64,000 nt of DNA, taken from Aggregatilinea lenta. Its GTDB lineage: Bacteria > Chloroflexota > Anaerolineae > Aggregatilineales > Aggregatilineaceae. Location: NCBI RefSeq assembly GCF_003569045.1, contig NZ_BFCB01000002.1:1159506-1223505 (forward strand), in the 5' to 3' direction. Both the position numbers and the translations under genes were made by a program. The notes beneath the pieces are model-generated. The model worked only from the letters and a program-made list of their open reading frames with translations, had not been told where the DNA came from and made no database searches. Of the stretch, positions 18,207 to 29,410 are shown piece after piece. The stretch's first letter is position 1, and every line of letters begins with the position of its first letter.

Positions 18207-21200
18207 CTAAACATCCTCATGCGGGCGCTCCGGTTCCAGCGGCAGCACAACCGTGAACGTGCTCCCCTTGCCTTCCTGACTTTCGACGTGGACGCGACCC
18301 CCGTGCGCCTCGATGATGCGCTGCACGATCGACAGACCCAGCCCCGCGCCGCCGTAGCGGTGCTTGATCATGCGGTCACCCTGGAAAAAGCGCTCGAAGA
18401 TGCGCTCCAGCTTGTCGGCAGGAATGCCAATCCCGTGGTCGATGATGGAGATGGCGAAGCGCGTGCCGGGCGGATCGACGCTGGTGCGCAGCGTGATCGT
18501 CTCGCTGTCGGGCGAGAACTTGGCCGCGTTGCCCAGCAGGTTGTCCAGCACCTGATTCAACCGGACCCGGTCGCCATTGATGGTGTATGTGCCCGGCACC
18601 AACTGCGTTTCAAAGTGCAGATCGCGCCCGCTGTGAATCAGCGCAGTCCCGGTACAGGCGCGCTCGCACAGTTCGTTCAATTCAATCGGACTCAGCTCTA
18701 GCGCGTCGTGCCGGATGCGCTCCAGGGCCAGGATGTCGTCGATCAGGCGGCCTATCGAGCTTGCCTTGTCCTCGACCACGTCCAGCGCCTCGGCCTGATC
18801 GGACGTGATCGGCCCCAACTCCTCGGCGCGCAGCAGCCCGGCATACCCGCGCACCAGCGACAGCGGGCTGCGCAGCTCGTGGCTGACGTTGGCGATCAGC
18901 TCGTCGCGCAGCGCATCCAGCTCTTGCAGGTTGACGTTGGCCTCGGCCAGTTGAGCCGCGCGCTCGCGCGATTCATTCAGCAGGTGCATGGTCTGGATCG
19001 CGGCGGCGATCTGGCCCCCGGCGATGGTCAGCATGCGCTCATGGTCGGACGTGAACGCGTACGGCTGCTCGCTGTCGACGCTCAGCGCGCCGATGGCGCG
19101 GTCCTGCACGGTCAGCGGCACGCACAGCAGCGCCCGGATCGCCGGATCGATCACGCGGAAGTCGCGGTTGGCGCGCGTATCGGGCACGTAGATCACACTG
19201 CCGGTGGACACCACCCGCCCCGCAACCGGCTCGCCCAGCTTGAAGCGCGCTTTGGGCAGCAGGCGCGCGTCGATGCCGATGGACGCACGCACGACGACCA
19301 TGCTCGCGTCCTCGTCCAGCAGGCCGATCGACACCGAGCGGCACTCGAAGACCTGCTGCACGGTGCGCACGACGATGCGCAAAATGTCGTCCAGGGACTG
19401 GCTGCTGCTGACACGCTGCGCCAGCTCATACAGCGCACTGACCTCGTCCAGGCGACGGCGCAGGCTGATGTGGTAGCGCACGTTGTCGAAGGCGGTGGCG
19501 GCCTGCATGGCGATCAGGTCCAGCCCGCGCAGCGTATCGCTCGTCATGGGATACGGCAGGTCATAGAGCAGCAGCAGCGCGCCAAGCGCCTGCCCGCCGA
19601 AGCGAATCGGGCACAAGGCCGCCATGTGCACCGGCCAGCCGGTCGCAAACTGATCCAGCCCGTCGGCGCTCTCGGTTGAGAGGATCGCCGGATGGGTGCT
19701 GCGCAGCACATGCTCCAGCTCGCCCATCGGGAAAACCGACTCCCCGCGCAGCACGCGTACGTCGCGGGTTCCGTCGCTTCCGGCGGTGTGCCGTTCCAGC
19801 AGGTAAGCCGGCCCCCAGGACGGGTCCTCGGCCAGATAGATCCACACCTCGCGCGGCAGGAACAGGTCCTGCGTCGCGGAGAGGATCAGGTCCGCCACGC
19901 CTTGCAGGTCGTGCCCGGCGGCCAGCGCCAATCCGAGCCGGTGAATCGCTTCCAGCATCGCCAGCCGGTTGGACGTCTCTTCGAACAACTGCACGTTCTG
20001 GATCGCGCTGGCGACCGGCCCGGCGAGTGTTTCCAGCAGGGCGATATCTTCCGGCGTGTAGGCGTTGGGCTGGTAACTCTGCACGCTGATCACGCCAACC
20101 AGCTCGTCCTGCGCGATGAGCGGCATCATGAGGATACTGCGCGGCACTTCGCCGTCGATGATGGCTTCCTGGGGCAGCGAGCCGTCCGCCGTGTCCAGGA
20201 TGATGACCGGCTCGCGTGACTTCAGCACGCGCCCCGCCAACCCTTCGCCGGCCCGCTGCAGCTCGTCGTCGCGGTAGTAGTCGTGGTCATATGCGCCGGT
20301 GATGCGCAGCATTTCCGTTTCGGGGTTATACAGCCCGATGTAAAACGTGGTCGCGTCCATCAGGCGATTGATCTTGCGGTAGACCACTTCGAGCAGCTCG
20401 CTCAAATCGACGTGGCCGAGCGCCAGGCTCACGTCGCTGATGGCTTCGAACTGCCGCGCGCGGCGCTGCTTCTCGTCGTACATGAAGATGTTATACAGCG
20501 CCGAGGCCACCTGGCTGGCCAGCGCCAGGAGCAGATCCGCGTCTTCCGGCCCAAAGCGGTTGGGCCGCGTGCTGTTGAGCGCCAGAAGGCCAAGGTAGTC
20601 GCCCTGATGATTCAGGGGCGCGCCAAGCCAGCTGCGAATATGTTTGCTGCCTTCGAGCCTGACCCAGTTCGGATCGGTCGTGCAGTCGGCAATCAGCAGC
20701 GCGCGGCCCGTCTCCCTGACGATCTGCGTCGTCTTGAAGGTCCCCACCGCCTCGATCTCGTCGGGCGACAGGCGTTCCGGGTGCGGGCCGCTGCTGCGCA
20801 TCACCTGGAGGTGCCCGTCCCGGTCTTCGAGGAATGCGGTCACGCTGTCCGCCGGGATCAAATGCAGCGTCTCGCCCAGCACCGTATCGATCAGCGCGTC
20901 GAGATCCAGCGTGCCTGATGTCGCCAACAGGATCGAGTACAACGTCGCCAGCCGCTCGCGCGTGATGTCTTCGACGTGATGCTTCAGCAGGTAGTGAGGC
21001 CCGTCATCCGGTAGCCGCATCGCGACGACGTGCACCTGCGCGGGCTGTTCGTCAGGGCGCAACGCCCCAAGCCGGAGATCCACGTCGGGCGCGTCCGACT
21101 CGCACAGGGCCGCCCACCAGTCACGGGCACGCGCCCGATCATCGGGCACAATCAGGTCGAACATCGAGCGACCGCCGAGGTCATGCGCCGCCTCCACGCC

Positions 21201-21323
21201 GTAAAATCGGGCGGCGTCGGGCGACGCAAAGCCAATCGTGCCCTCCGCGTCGACGATCAGGCTGATGTCAAGCGGAGCGTCGAGCGCAGGTCTAAAAGCG
21301 GATAGGTTCTCGTTCACAATCAT
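18207..21323 (-). CDS. Soluble hybrid sensor: PAS + four GAF + histidine kinase
   Basis: The start is ATG 21323 (MIVNENLSAF), overlapping the upstream stop as ATGA; the open frame extends 717 bases further, but that part is out-of-frame translation of the two upstream genes. In 1038 residues there is a PAS domain (about 12-120), four GAF-type domains in a row (about 130-780, third most divergent), a HisKA dimerisation helix with phospho-acceptor in NVSHELRSP (about 820) and an HATPase with LLGNAAKFS, DHGIGIP and GGAGLGLSIV. No membrane helix is seen, so it is cytoplasmic unless it pairs with the small membrane proteins encoded upstream. No response regulator lies nearby. Confidence 0.9.
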   Translation of the reverse strand: MIVNENLSAFRPALDAPLDISLIVDAEGTIGFASPDAARFYGVEAAHDLGGRSMFDLIVPDDRARARDWWAALCESDAPDVDLRLGALRPDEQPAQVHVVAMRLPDDGPHYLLKHHVEDITRERLATLYSILLATSGTLDLDALIDTVLGETLHLIPADSVTAFLEDRDGHLQVMRSSGPHPERLSPDEIEAVGTFKTTQIVRETGRALLIADCTTDPNWVRLEGSKHIRSWLGAPLNHQGDYLGLLALNSTRPNRFGPEDADLLLALASQVASALYNIFMYDEKQRRARQFEAISDVSLALGHVDLSELLEVVYRKINRLMDATTFYIGLYNPETEMLRITGAYDHDYYRDDELQRAGEGLAGRVLKSREPVIILDTADGSLPQEAIIDGEVPRSILMMPLIAQDELVGVISVQSYQPNAYTPEDIALLETLAGPVASAIQNVQLFEETSNRLAMLEAIHRLGLALAAGHDLQGVADLILSATQDLFLPREVWIYLAEDPSWGPAYLLERHTAGSDGTRDVRVLRGESVFPMGELEHVLRSTHPAILSTESADGLDQFATGWPVHMAALCPIRFGGQALGALLLLYDLPYPMTSDTLRGLDLIAMQAATAFDNVRYHISLRRRLDEVSALYELAQRVSSSQSLDDILRIVVRTVQQVFECRSVSIGLLDEDASMVVVRASIGIDARLLPKARFKLGEPVAGRVVSTGSVIYVPDTRANRDFRVIDPAIRALLCVPLTVQDRAIGALSVDSEQPYAFTSDHERMLTIAGGQIAAAIQTMHLLNESRERAAQLAEANVNLQELDALRDELIANVSHELRSPLSLVRGYAGLLRAEELGPITSDQAEALDVVEDKASSIGRLIDDILALERIRHDALELSPIELNELCERACTGTALIHSGRDLHFETQLVPGTYTINGDRVRLNQVLDNLLGNAAKFSPDSETITLRTSVDPPGTRFAISIIDHGIGIPADKLERIFERFFQGDRMIKHRYGGAGLGLSIVQRIIEAHGGRVHVESQEGKGSTFTVVLPLEPERPHEDV

Positions 21324-21682
21324 CTTCTGCGCTGGGGTGTTCTGGCTGCCGGACCGCCTGCTTCCTCCTGGGAATGGATCAGCCAGTCCCAATAGCGCCA
21401 GGCCGTCCCCAGCGCCAATGCCAGGCTGAGCACGAGCGGAATCGTAACTAAAAACGCGTCGATCGAGTCGTCGTAAATGACGCCGTCGTCGCCCATGCCG
21501 GGAGCCAGCAGCCGCATCACCACCGGCAGCAGCATGAGCGCCATCGATACGTAGAACCAGCGGTAATACGGCGGGCGCTTGGTTACCGCGCCGAAGCGCT
21601 GGCTGATTTGGGCCATGACGTACAGGCCGTAGATCAAAGCCAGGGGCGCTGCGACGCTGAGCAAAGCCAGGACATTCTCCAC
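21320..21682 (-). CDS. Small membrane protein upstream of the kinase
   Basis: This 120-residue product has three predicted membrane helices: NVLALLSVAAPLALIYGLYVMA (residues 3-24), WFYVSMALMLLPVVMRLLA (about 42-60) and FLVTIPLVLSLALALGTAWRYW (about 77-98). A charged loop (GMGDDGVIYDDSID) lies before the third helix, and the C-terminal tail is basic. Its stop overlaps the kinase start by four bases (ATGA), so the two are translationally coupled. It is not recognised as a known family. The position suggests it provides membrane attachment or input to the kinase. Confidence 0.65.
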   Translation of the reverse strand: MENVLALLSVAAPLALIYGLYVMAQISQRFGAVTKRPPYYRWFYVSMALMLLPVVMRLLAPGMGDDGVIYDDSIDAFLVTIPLVLSLALALGTAWRYWDWLIHSQEEAGGPAARTPQRRR

Positions 21683-21709
21683 CGGCAGTTCTCCGATCTC
21701 CTGGCGCGC

Positions 21710-22003
21710 TTAGCGCCCGCTGGTCATCAAGCGATACGTATGGTGCGCAAGCACCGCAAAACACACCCCGCCGACCAGCAGCAGCAGGTCCAGCCACCCA
21801 TCCCCGGCCACTTTGCCGTCGACGATCGTGCGCAGCGCCGCCGCGCCAAACACGACCAGCGGCACGGCGAACAACTGGTAATAGGTGCGCTGGGAAGCCA
21901 TCTGTTCGTAGAAGCGGGCAATGAGCGACAGAATAAAAATGAACGCGGCGACAAGGAGCCAGCTCACGAGGGTTAAGATTTGGTGTACGTCGCTCCAGTT
22001 CAT
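21710..22003 (-). CDS. Small membrane protein in the kinase operon
   Basis: The start at 22003 (MNWSDVHQIL) has AGGAG nine bases upstream; an earlier in-frame start lacks one. The 97-residue product has three hydrophobic helices: ILTLVSWLLVAAFIFILSLIARF, YQLFAVPLVVFGAAALRTI and WLDLLLLVGGVCFAVLAHHTY. The loop between helices 1 and 2 is short and charged. It lies 27 bases before the other small membrane gene, and the two have similar size and three-helix layout. The function is unknown. Confidence 0.65.
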   Translation of the reverse strand: MNWSDVHQILTLVSWLLVAAFIFILSLIARFYEQMASQRTYYQLFAVPLVVFGAAALRTIVDGKVAGDGWLDLLLLVGGVCFAVLAHHTYRLMTSGR

Positions 22004-22052
22004 GAATCGCACTCTCCTGGTCGCACGGCGGCGTGGCCAAAGCACCACCATG

Positions 22053-22427
22053 TTAACGCAAGCTGCGGATCACGTGGTAAATTGCCTTCACCCGGAACTG
22101 GCGGTCACTGCACGCCGTCAAAAAGGTGTCGATCAGCGAGCGCGACTGGGCGTCGTCGGTCAGGGTGAAGATCCGCAGCCCGCCCAGGTTATCCATCTCG
22201 ACCAGCCCGTCGCGGACGAGCTGCATCAGCTCCGGCTCCAGCGTGCGCACGTCGCGGCCCATCGTACGGGCGATCGTCTCTACCGTCTCGCTCGTGTGTG
22301 GATGATCGTAAAAAAAGCGGACCAGATCCCACTTGATAAAAGTGTTGATCCGGCCCTGGATAAACTCAAGCAAAAAAGGGTCCATGTCGTCCATTGGACT
22401 GGCCGCCAGCTTGTTTGCGTCTGCCAT
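22053..22427 (-). CDS. Winged-helix-like protein, first gene of the kinase operon
   Basis: The 124-residue soluble product contains a winged-helix-like arrangement: FIKWDLVRFFYDHPHTSETVETIARTMGRDVRTLEPELMQLVRDGLVEMDNLGGLRIFTLTDD. That is helix, helix, recognition helix, then a beta wing. This is how many small transcription regulators or adaptor wHTH proteins look. AGAGG precedes the ATG. It is the first gene of a minus-strand operon leading to two small membrane proteins, a large sensor kinase and adenosine deaminase. The DNA target and signal are unknown. Confidence 0.65.
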   Translation of the reverse strand: MADANKLAASPMDDMDPFLLEFIQGRINTFIKWDLVRFFYDHPHTSETVETIARTMGRDVRTLEPELMQLVRDGLVEMDNLGGLRIFTLTDDAQSRSLIDTFLTACSDRQFRVKAIYHVIRSLR

Positions 22428-22464
22428 GAGGCGTATTCCTCTTTGCTCGCTCGGTCGGTAGGTA

Positions 22465-22507
22465 ACCGGCGCGGCCCACCCCAGGACGACGCGCCGGTCT
22501 GTTTTTT
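22465..22507 (+). terminator. T-tailed hairpin on the plus strand between secA and the kinase operon
   Basis: Arms accggcgc (22465-22472) and gcgccggt (22491-22498) are followed by tctgTTTTTT on the plus strand. No plus-strand gene precedes it, and both neighbours are on the minus strand. It may stop antisense transcription entering secA. A second hairpin (accggccc-cagc-gggccggt, 22523-22542) lies directly after the secA stop and may end secA. Confidence 0.5.
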
Positions 22508-22545
22508 GTCTGGACTGAATGAACCGGCCCCAGCGGGCCGGTCCG

Positions 22546-25458
<2,913 letters not shown>

Positions 25459-25545
25459 CGTTCCTCACACCCGTAGGACGACGGCAGGCGCTGCCGCCCC
25501 ACCTCGTTCGTCGATGGTTAGTTTGAATTAAGAATACCGGAGGTG

Positions 25546-25574
25546 ATTATAACATATCGCCGGGGTGCGATGAA
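25546..25574 (-). promoter_or_regulatory. secA promoter
   Basis: On the minus strand a perfect TATAAT (25551-25546) follows a weak TTCATC (25574-25569) with 17 bases between. The predicted leader is about 80 bases. Confidence 0.55.
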
Positions 25575-25579
25575 GCATT

Positions 25580-25621
25580 CCGGCCCACTCTAGCACATCT
25601 CTAATGTGCCGCGTGGGCCGG
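25580..25621 (-). terminator. Double-stem hairpin after the tail-anchored protein gene
   Basis: An outer stem ccggcccac/gtgggccgg (9 bp) encloses an inner stem gcacat/atgtgc. It lies between the stop of 25643-26101 and the secA promoter, so it most likely separates those two transcripts, although no T-run follows. Confidence 0.5.
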
Positions 25622-25642
25622 ATGAAGTCAAGTTAAAACAAG

Positions 25643-26101
25643 TTAAAGCATGGACGCCACGAACGCAATCGCCAGCGCGCTCGCCAGCGCGGCGAACAAC
25701 GCCAGGATCACCAGTAGCAGGATTGCCCACAGCGGGATGTTGCTGCCCGCCTGCGACTTCGGCACGGCGTGGCGCGGCTGCGAAGGCACTCGCCGTGGCG
25801 AATGCTGGTTTTCGAGCTGCGGATTCCACGGCTCAACTTCCCAATGCCTCTGTTCGTGCAGCGGCCTGGGTATCCGGTCCTGCTCGATCGACTCCCGCCG
25901 TGACAGGTGCGGCATGTGCGCACGGGCGACTGACCGCGTCGAGCGCGGCAGAGGCGGCAGCCCCTCGTCCACATAGCCCGCCGCAAAATCTTCCAGGTCG
26001 AGGCCGGGATCGGCGAGGGCGTCTTCGTTCGCCAAAGCCCACTGATCGTCGGTCATCGTGTCGCGCAGACTGCTGCGCCGGTTGGGAGCATACTCATTCA
26101 T
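25643..26101 (-). CDS. Tail-anchored membrane protein with WxxxxWN..NIPLW module
   Basis: This 152-residue product has a hydrophilic N-terminal part rich in Arg, Asp and Pro and one membrane helix at its very end (NIPLWAILLLVILALFAALASALAIAFVASML), so it would be anchored with the bulk in the cytoplasm. Its last 60 residues match the end of the protein from 26314-27060: W-E-x3-W-N-x3-E-x-Q-H-S-x-R-R, then a short basic spacer, then NIPLW and the helix. The N-terminal parts are not alike. No enzyme motif is present and the role is unknown. The gene itself is GC-rich, unlike its neighbour. Confidence 0.65.
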   Translation of the reverse strand: MNEYAPNRRSSLRDTMTDDQWALANEDALADPGLDLEDFAAGYVDEGLPPLPRSTRSVARAHMPHLSRRESIEQDRIPRPLHEQRHWEVEPWNPQLENQHSPRRVPSQPRHAVPKSQAGSNIPLWAILLLVILALFAALASALAIAFVASML

Positions 26102-26313
26102 CGCAAACCCCCGATCGGTTTAAGTGTCAGCTTTAGTGTACCCCAAATTTTAGGGGGTTACCGGGCTGGCGCCTGACAGCCGCATGACTACCGGCTGACG
26201 CTCACCGACAGCAGAGGCGAAAAGTTTCTCTAAGGATCCATCTACTTATGAAATACGAAAGAAAACATTATATCGTAGAGAAAACAGAAGTTCTCAACAT
26301 ACAGCACCAGAAC

Positions 26314-27060
26314 TTAAAGAAGATAGAGGATTGTCGCAATACTTATTATCATTGTAAACACAACAAGTAGTATAAATATTACAAATATCGCAATCACCCA
26401 CAGCGGAATATTATTATCTACCACTGACCTTTTCATAACGTGGCGCCGCGACGAATGCTGACGCTCCTGATGTTCGTTCCACGCCACAAGCTCCCACTGA
26501 TCTTGCTGATCTGGCGAAGCTCCGGTGCGACCGTATCTGTTTGAGTCTAACTCTACATGGTACACCCTACGAAATGTAGGATCTAATCGCAGGATTTTGT
26601 CATCCACGTGGTCTGCCGTGTGTTCCTCCACTTCGACGTTCATGCCATTATTGTCACTTGTAGTTGCCTTCGAATGCTCATCCTTTAGACGTAGACGAGT
26701 AGTATAAATGCGACGTGCGTCTGCCGTGATTGTTCTTTCCTTAGTATGCTCAATGCGGGCAGAACTGGAAGCATAAAGATCTTTAATGCCTACTAAATTA
26801 GCCTCAATAAACTGAACTGCATTCTCAGTATCACCCACTTCACTTTTTTTCGTCACTTTTCCGCGCTGATGTAATGCGCTAGTTATTGATGAAAATATCG
26901 TAGTGACTGTGGCCAATATAACAGCAAGTACAAGAAAAGAATCGCCGTAGTTTCTGACGGAAACGCCAATCAGGGCCAAGCTCAACATACAAAAAGTACC
27001 AATGACTTTAACAGCCACATTCACATAGCTACCAGGTTGCTCAAAATGCATGTTATTCAT
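26314..27060 (-). CDS. Three-helix membrane protein with NIPLW C-terminal module (AT-rich)
   Basis: The 248-residue product has two N-terminal membrane helices (VAVKVIGTFCMLSLALIGVSV and SFLVLAVILATVTTIFSSITSAL) and a soluble middle of about 130 residues. That middle has a helical stretch beginning AVQFIEANLVGIKDLYASSSARIEHT. The end is a tail helix NIPLWVIAIFVIFILLVVFTMIISIATILYLL. The segment before the tail (WELVAWNEHQERQHSSRR) is clearly related to that of the adjacent GC-rich gene. Its start overlaps the previous stop by eight bases (ATGAATAA), so the two AT-rich genes are coupled. No homologous family is recognised. Confidence 0.6.
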   Translation of the reverse strand: MNNMHFEQPGSYVNVAVKVIGTFCMLSLALIGVSVRNYGDSFLVLAVILATVTTIFSSITSALHQRGKVTKKSEVGDTENAVQFIEANLVGIKDLYASSSARIEHTKERTITADARRIYTTRLRLKDEHSKATTSDNNGMNVEVEEHTADHVDDKILRLDPTFRRVYHVELDSNRYGRTGASPDQQDQWELVAWNEHQERQHSSRRHVMKRSVVDNNIPLWVIAIFVIFILLVVFTMIISIATILYLL

Positions 27061-27541
27061 TGCTCATTCCTTCAGTTTCACCTTTTTTAAACTCATCTTC
27101 ATCTCTCAAATACTCCGGAAGAAACGGATCGCATGGCCGATCAAGTGTCGCTAGACCATGGCTGCTAAGGTCTGTATTTGTATGAGCATGAGGTTGAGAA
27201 TTTGTAATTCCAGTTTCATCTGAAGTTGAACGATGATGTGTCCCCTGAATCATCAGACGGATTTTCAAGTAGAACGAAGTCACTATTTTAGCAACAGACC
27301 ATCCACTTACTTGCACAACCAATTGATCAAAAGCTCTCCACATTCGAGATGCAAGTCCAATAATTAGAGTAGCATCGCTTAAAAATAGTACCAAGTTCGC
27401 GGATAATGGAATTCCTTCAGCACCAAACTGCGGGCGCAGAAATTCTTCCACAAAATATACACCAGCCACGTAGGCGATATTGATCAATGCGTCAGCTAAT
27501 ACAACAAGAAACTCACTCAGAGGACCTTCAGCATCTAACAT
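27053..27541 (-). CDS. Membrane protein, first gene of the AT-rich pair
   Basis: The start at ATG 27541 (MLDAEGPLSEFLVV) is preferred to a TTG 27 bases upstream because GGGGTGG lies about nine bases before it. The 162-residue product has two clear membrane segments (FLVVLADALINIAYVAGVYFV and ANLVLFLSDATLIIGLASRMW) and a weaker third (WSVAKIVTSFYLKIRLMI). A polar, His/Ser/Thr-rich C-terminal tail of about 60 residues follows. It is coupled to the next gene by an eight-base overlap. Codon use is AT-rich and foreign to the surroundings. The function is unknown. Confidence 0.6.
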   Translation of the reverse strand: MLDAEGPLSEFLVVLADALINIAYVAGVYFVEEFLRPQFGAEGIPLSANLVLFLSDATLIIGLASRMWRAFDQLVVQVSGWSVAKIVTSFYLKIRLMIQGTHHRSTSDETGITNSQPHAHTNTDLSSHGLATLDRPCDPFLPEYLRDEDEFKKGETEGMSNE

Positions 27542-27782
27542 GAACAAACCACCCCAAGATCTAAGCAATTTGGACTCTTAAGATCATCGGAATGATAAAC
27601 AAAATTCTATACATGCGCAAATATATTTCTAATACAAATTTATGTTATATCTGAAGTACAGACTACAACTTCATTTCAAAACTGGCTCAATTTCAGATAA
27701 GAACATACGGGCCTCTTAATCTGGCCGAGCTTCTGTGTAAACTTTTCTCTTACCTCCTAGTCACTTGTGTTTGAGCTAATCG

Positions 27783-28808
27783 CTATCCATGCAGCAGCTC
27801 CGCGACGGCGCTGCCGGGATCGAGTTCGCGCGCGGCCATGCGATCGACTACGTCTGCCAGCACACCGGGTGAATGCGCCGCCAGCAGACGGGCCAGCAGC
27901 GCCTCGCGCAGCCGGTCGATCAGTTCCGCCTCGACGCGCTGCCGCTCGCGTTCCTGGCGCTGGCCGCTCTCGCGCAGGTGCTCGCCGTGGCTCACGATCG
28001 CGTCCGCGACCGCGTCCAGGCCCTGATTCTCCGCCGCGACCGTTTTGAGGATCGGTATGCTCCAGAAGTCGTAGGCGGGCGGCGGGCGGCCGTCGTCCTG
28101 CACGAGGCGCTGGCCGTGATGCGGCACGGCACGCATGCGGTGCCCCAGGTCAAGCATGGCCCGCAGCGCGCGGACCGTGTTCTCCACGCCGGGCCGATCG
28201 GCCTTGTTCACGACCAGAATATCGGCAATTTCGAGGATGCCCGCTTTGATCGCCTGCACGTCGTCGCCCATGCCGGGCGCGTCCACCACGATGGTGGTAT
28301 ACGCCGTGCGCGCGATATCCACTTCGCTCTGCCCCGCGCCGACCGTCTCGATCAACACGACGTCGAAGCCCGCCGCGTCGAGGATACGCGTGACATCGTT
28401 GGTCGTCGCCGAGAGGCCGCCCAAACTGCCTCGGGTCGCCATGCTGCGGATGAACACCCCCGCATCCCCGGCGTGATCGCTCATGCGGATGCGGTCGCCC
28501 AGGACTGCGCCGCCGCTGAACGGGCTGGTGGGGTCCACGGCGACGATGCCGACCGTCTGCCCGCGCGCGCGGAAGACGCGGGTCAGCGCGTTGACCACGG
28601 TCGATTTACCCGTGCCGGGCGCGCCGGTGATCCCGACGATAGCCGCGCGGCCCGTGTGCGGATACAGCGCAGCAATGGCCGCATCCGCGCCGGGCACGCG
28701 GTTTTCGACGCGCGTGATCAGGCGGGCCAGCGCGCGGCGGTTGCCCGCCAGCACGCCCTCTACCAACGCGCCGAAGTCGGGCGGCAAGGCGGCGTGCGGA
28801 GCCGTCAT
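27783..28808 (-). CDS. meaB: MeaB/ArgK-type GTPase, methylmalonyl-CoA mutase chaperone
   Basis: The 341-residue G3E-family GTPase has the P-loop GAPGTGKST, the switch segments [19 protein letters not shown] and [11 protein letters not shown], and the base-recognition motif NKAD. The segment [15 protein letters not shown] is typical of MeaB/ArgK. This protein gates delivery of adenosylcobalamin to methylmalonyl-CoA mutase and protects it from inactivation. Its start overlaps the B12-binding mutase subunit stop by four bases (ATGA), so the pair is one operon. The C-terminal helix (residues 285-340) would form the dimerisation arm. Confidence 0.92.
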   Translation of the reverse strand: MTAPHAALPPDFGALVEGVLAGNRRALARLITRVENRVPGADAAIAALYPHTGRAAIVGITGAPGTGKSTVVNALTRVFRARGQTVGIVAVDPTSPFSGGAVLGDRIRMSDHAGDAGVFIRSMATRGSLGGLSATTNDVTRILDAAGFDVVLIETVGAGQSEVDIARTAYTTIVVDAPGMGDDVQAIKAGILEIADILVVNKADRPGVENTVRALRAMLDLGHRMRAVPHHGQRLVQDDGRPPPAYDFWSIPILKTVAAENQGLDAVADAIVSHGEHLRESGQRQERERQRVEAELIDRLREALLARLLAAHSPGVLADVVDRMAARELDPGSAVAELLHG

Positions 28809-29215
28809 GCCGCGAACACGCCGTTGATGTGCTCCACGATGGCTTCGGTATTCGTGCCAGGGCCAAACACGGCGCTGACGCCCATCTCCGCCAGGGCGGA
28901 CATGTCCTCGTCGGGGATGATCCCGCCGATCACGACCATCACGTCGTCCAGCCCTTCCGCGCGCAGCAGCTCGATCACGCGCGGCACGAGCGCCATATGT
29001 GCCCCGCTGAGGATCGACAGGCCAACCACATCCACGTCTTCTTGCAGCGCGGCCTCCGCGATCATTTCGGGCGTCTGGCGCAAGCCGGTATAAATCACTT
29101 CCATGCCCGCATCACGCAGCGCGCGGGCGATGACTTTCGCGCCCCGGTCGTGCCCATCCAGGCCGGGCTTGGCGATCAGTACGCGGATCTTTTGTTCGCT
29201 CATGGGTGCTTGCAT
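28805..29215 (-). CDS. mcmA2: Methylmalonyl-CoA mutase, B12-binding small subunit
   Basis: This 136-residue protein is a single Rossmann-like cobalamin-binding domain. It has the His-on motif DGHDRGAK (DxHxxG), the SxL motif in [12 protein letters not shown], and GGIIPDED as the third B12-contact segment. It is the C-terminal domain of the mutase encoded as its own polypeptide, partner of the 559-residue subunit at 2184-3863. The start at 29215 ([12 protein letters not shown]) has GGAG close by; the ATG at 29203 is an alternative. It lies directly before meaB with a four-base overlap. Confidence 0.92.
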   Translation of the reverse strand: MQAPMSEQKIRVLIAKPGLDGHDRGAKVIARALRDAGMEVIYTGLRQTPEMIAEAALQEDVDVVGLSILSGAHMALVPRVIELLRAEGLDDVMVVIGGIIPDEDMSALAEMGVSAVFGPGTNTEAIVEHINGVFAA

Positions 29216-29370
29216 CAGCTCCAAATCTAGTGCTTGCTCGACGCGGCGCATTATACCGTACAGGCCGCTTACTGGACATAACAGCCGAGCGCGGCAAAAG
29301 TGACGCGCCCCGCGACGAAATACAGGCCCGGCCCTGCCAAAGCTCACGTCTGGCGGCGCGACGCATCTTC

Positions 29371-29376
29371 TATAAT
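29371..29376 (+). promoter_or_regulatory. -10 box upstream of the first esterase-like gene
   Basis: A perfect TATAAT lies 35 bases before the start codon. The -35 region is not obvious. Confidence 0.5.
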
Positions 29377-29410
29377 GATCTTATCGCCTTCTTACTGAGT
29401 GGAGTGAACC

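Larger units (their letters stand above)
26190..27780. other. AT-rich island
   Basis: Base composition falls abruptly here (many A/T runs, AGA, ATA and AAT codons) and returns to GC-rich at the meaB stop. It holds two overlapping minus-strand membrane genes and their AT-rich upstream region (27569-27782), in which several -10-like hexamers but no clear promoter can be picked. No integrase, tRNA or flanking direct repeat was seen. Confidence 0.7.

Noticed and set aside
21324-22040. N-terminal extension of the multi-GAF kinase by 239 residues
   Set aside because: This part is an out-of-frame translation of the two small membrane-protein genes and is Arg/Gly-rich without structure. The ATGA overlap marks the real start.
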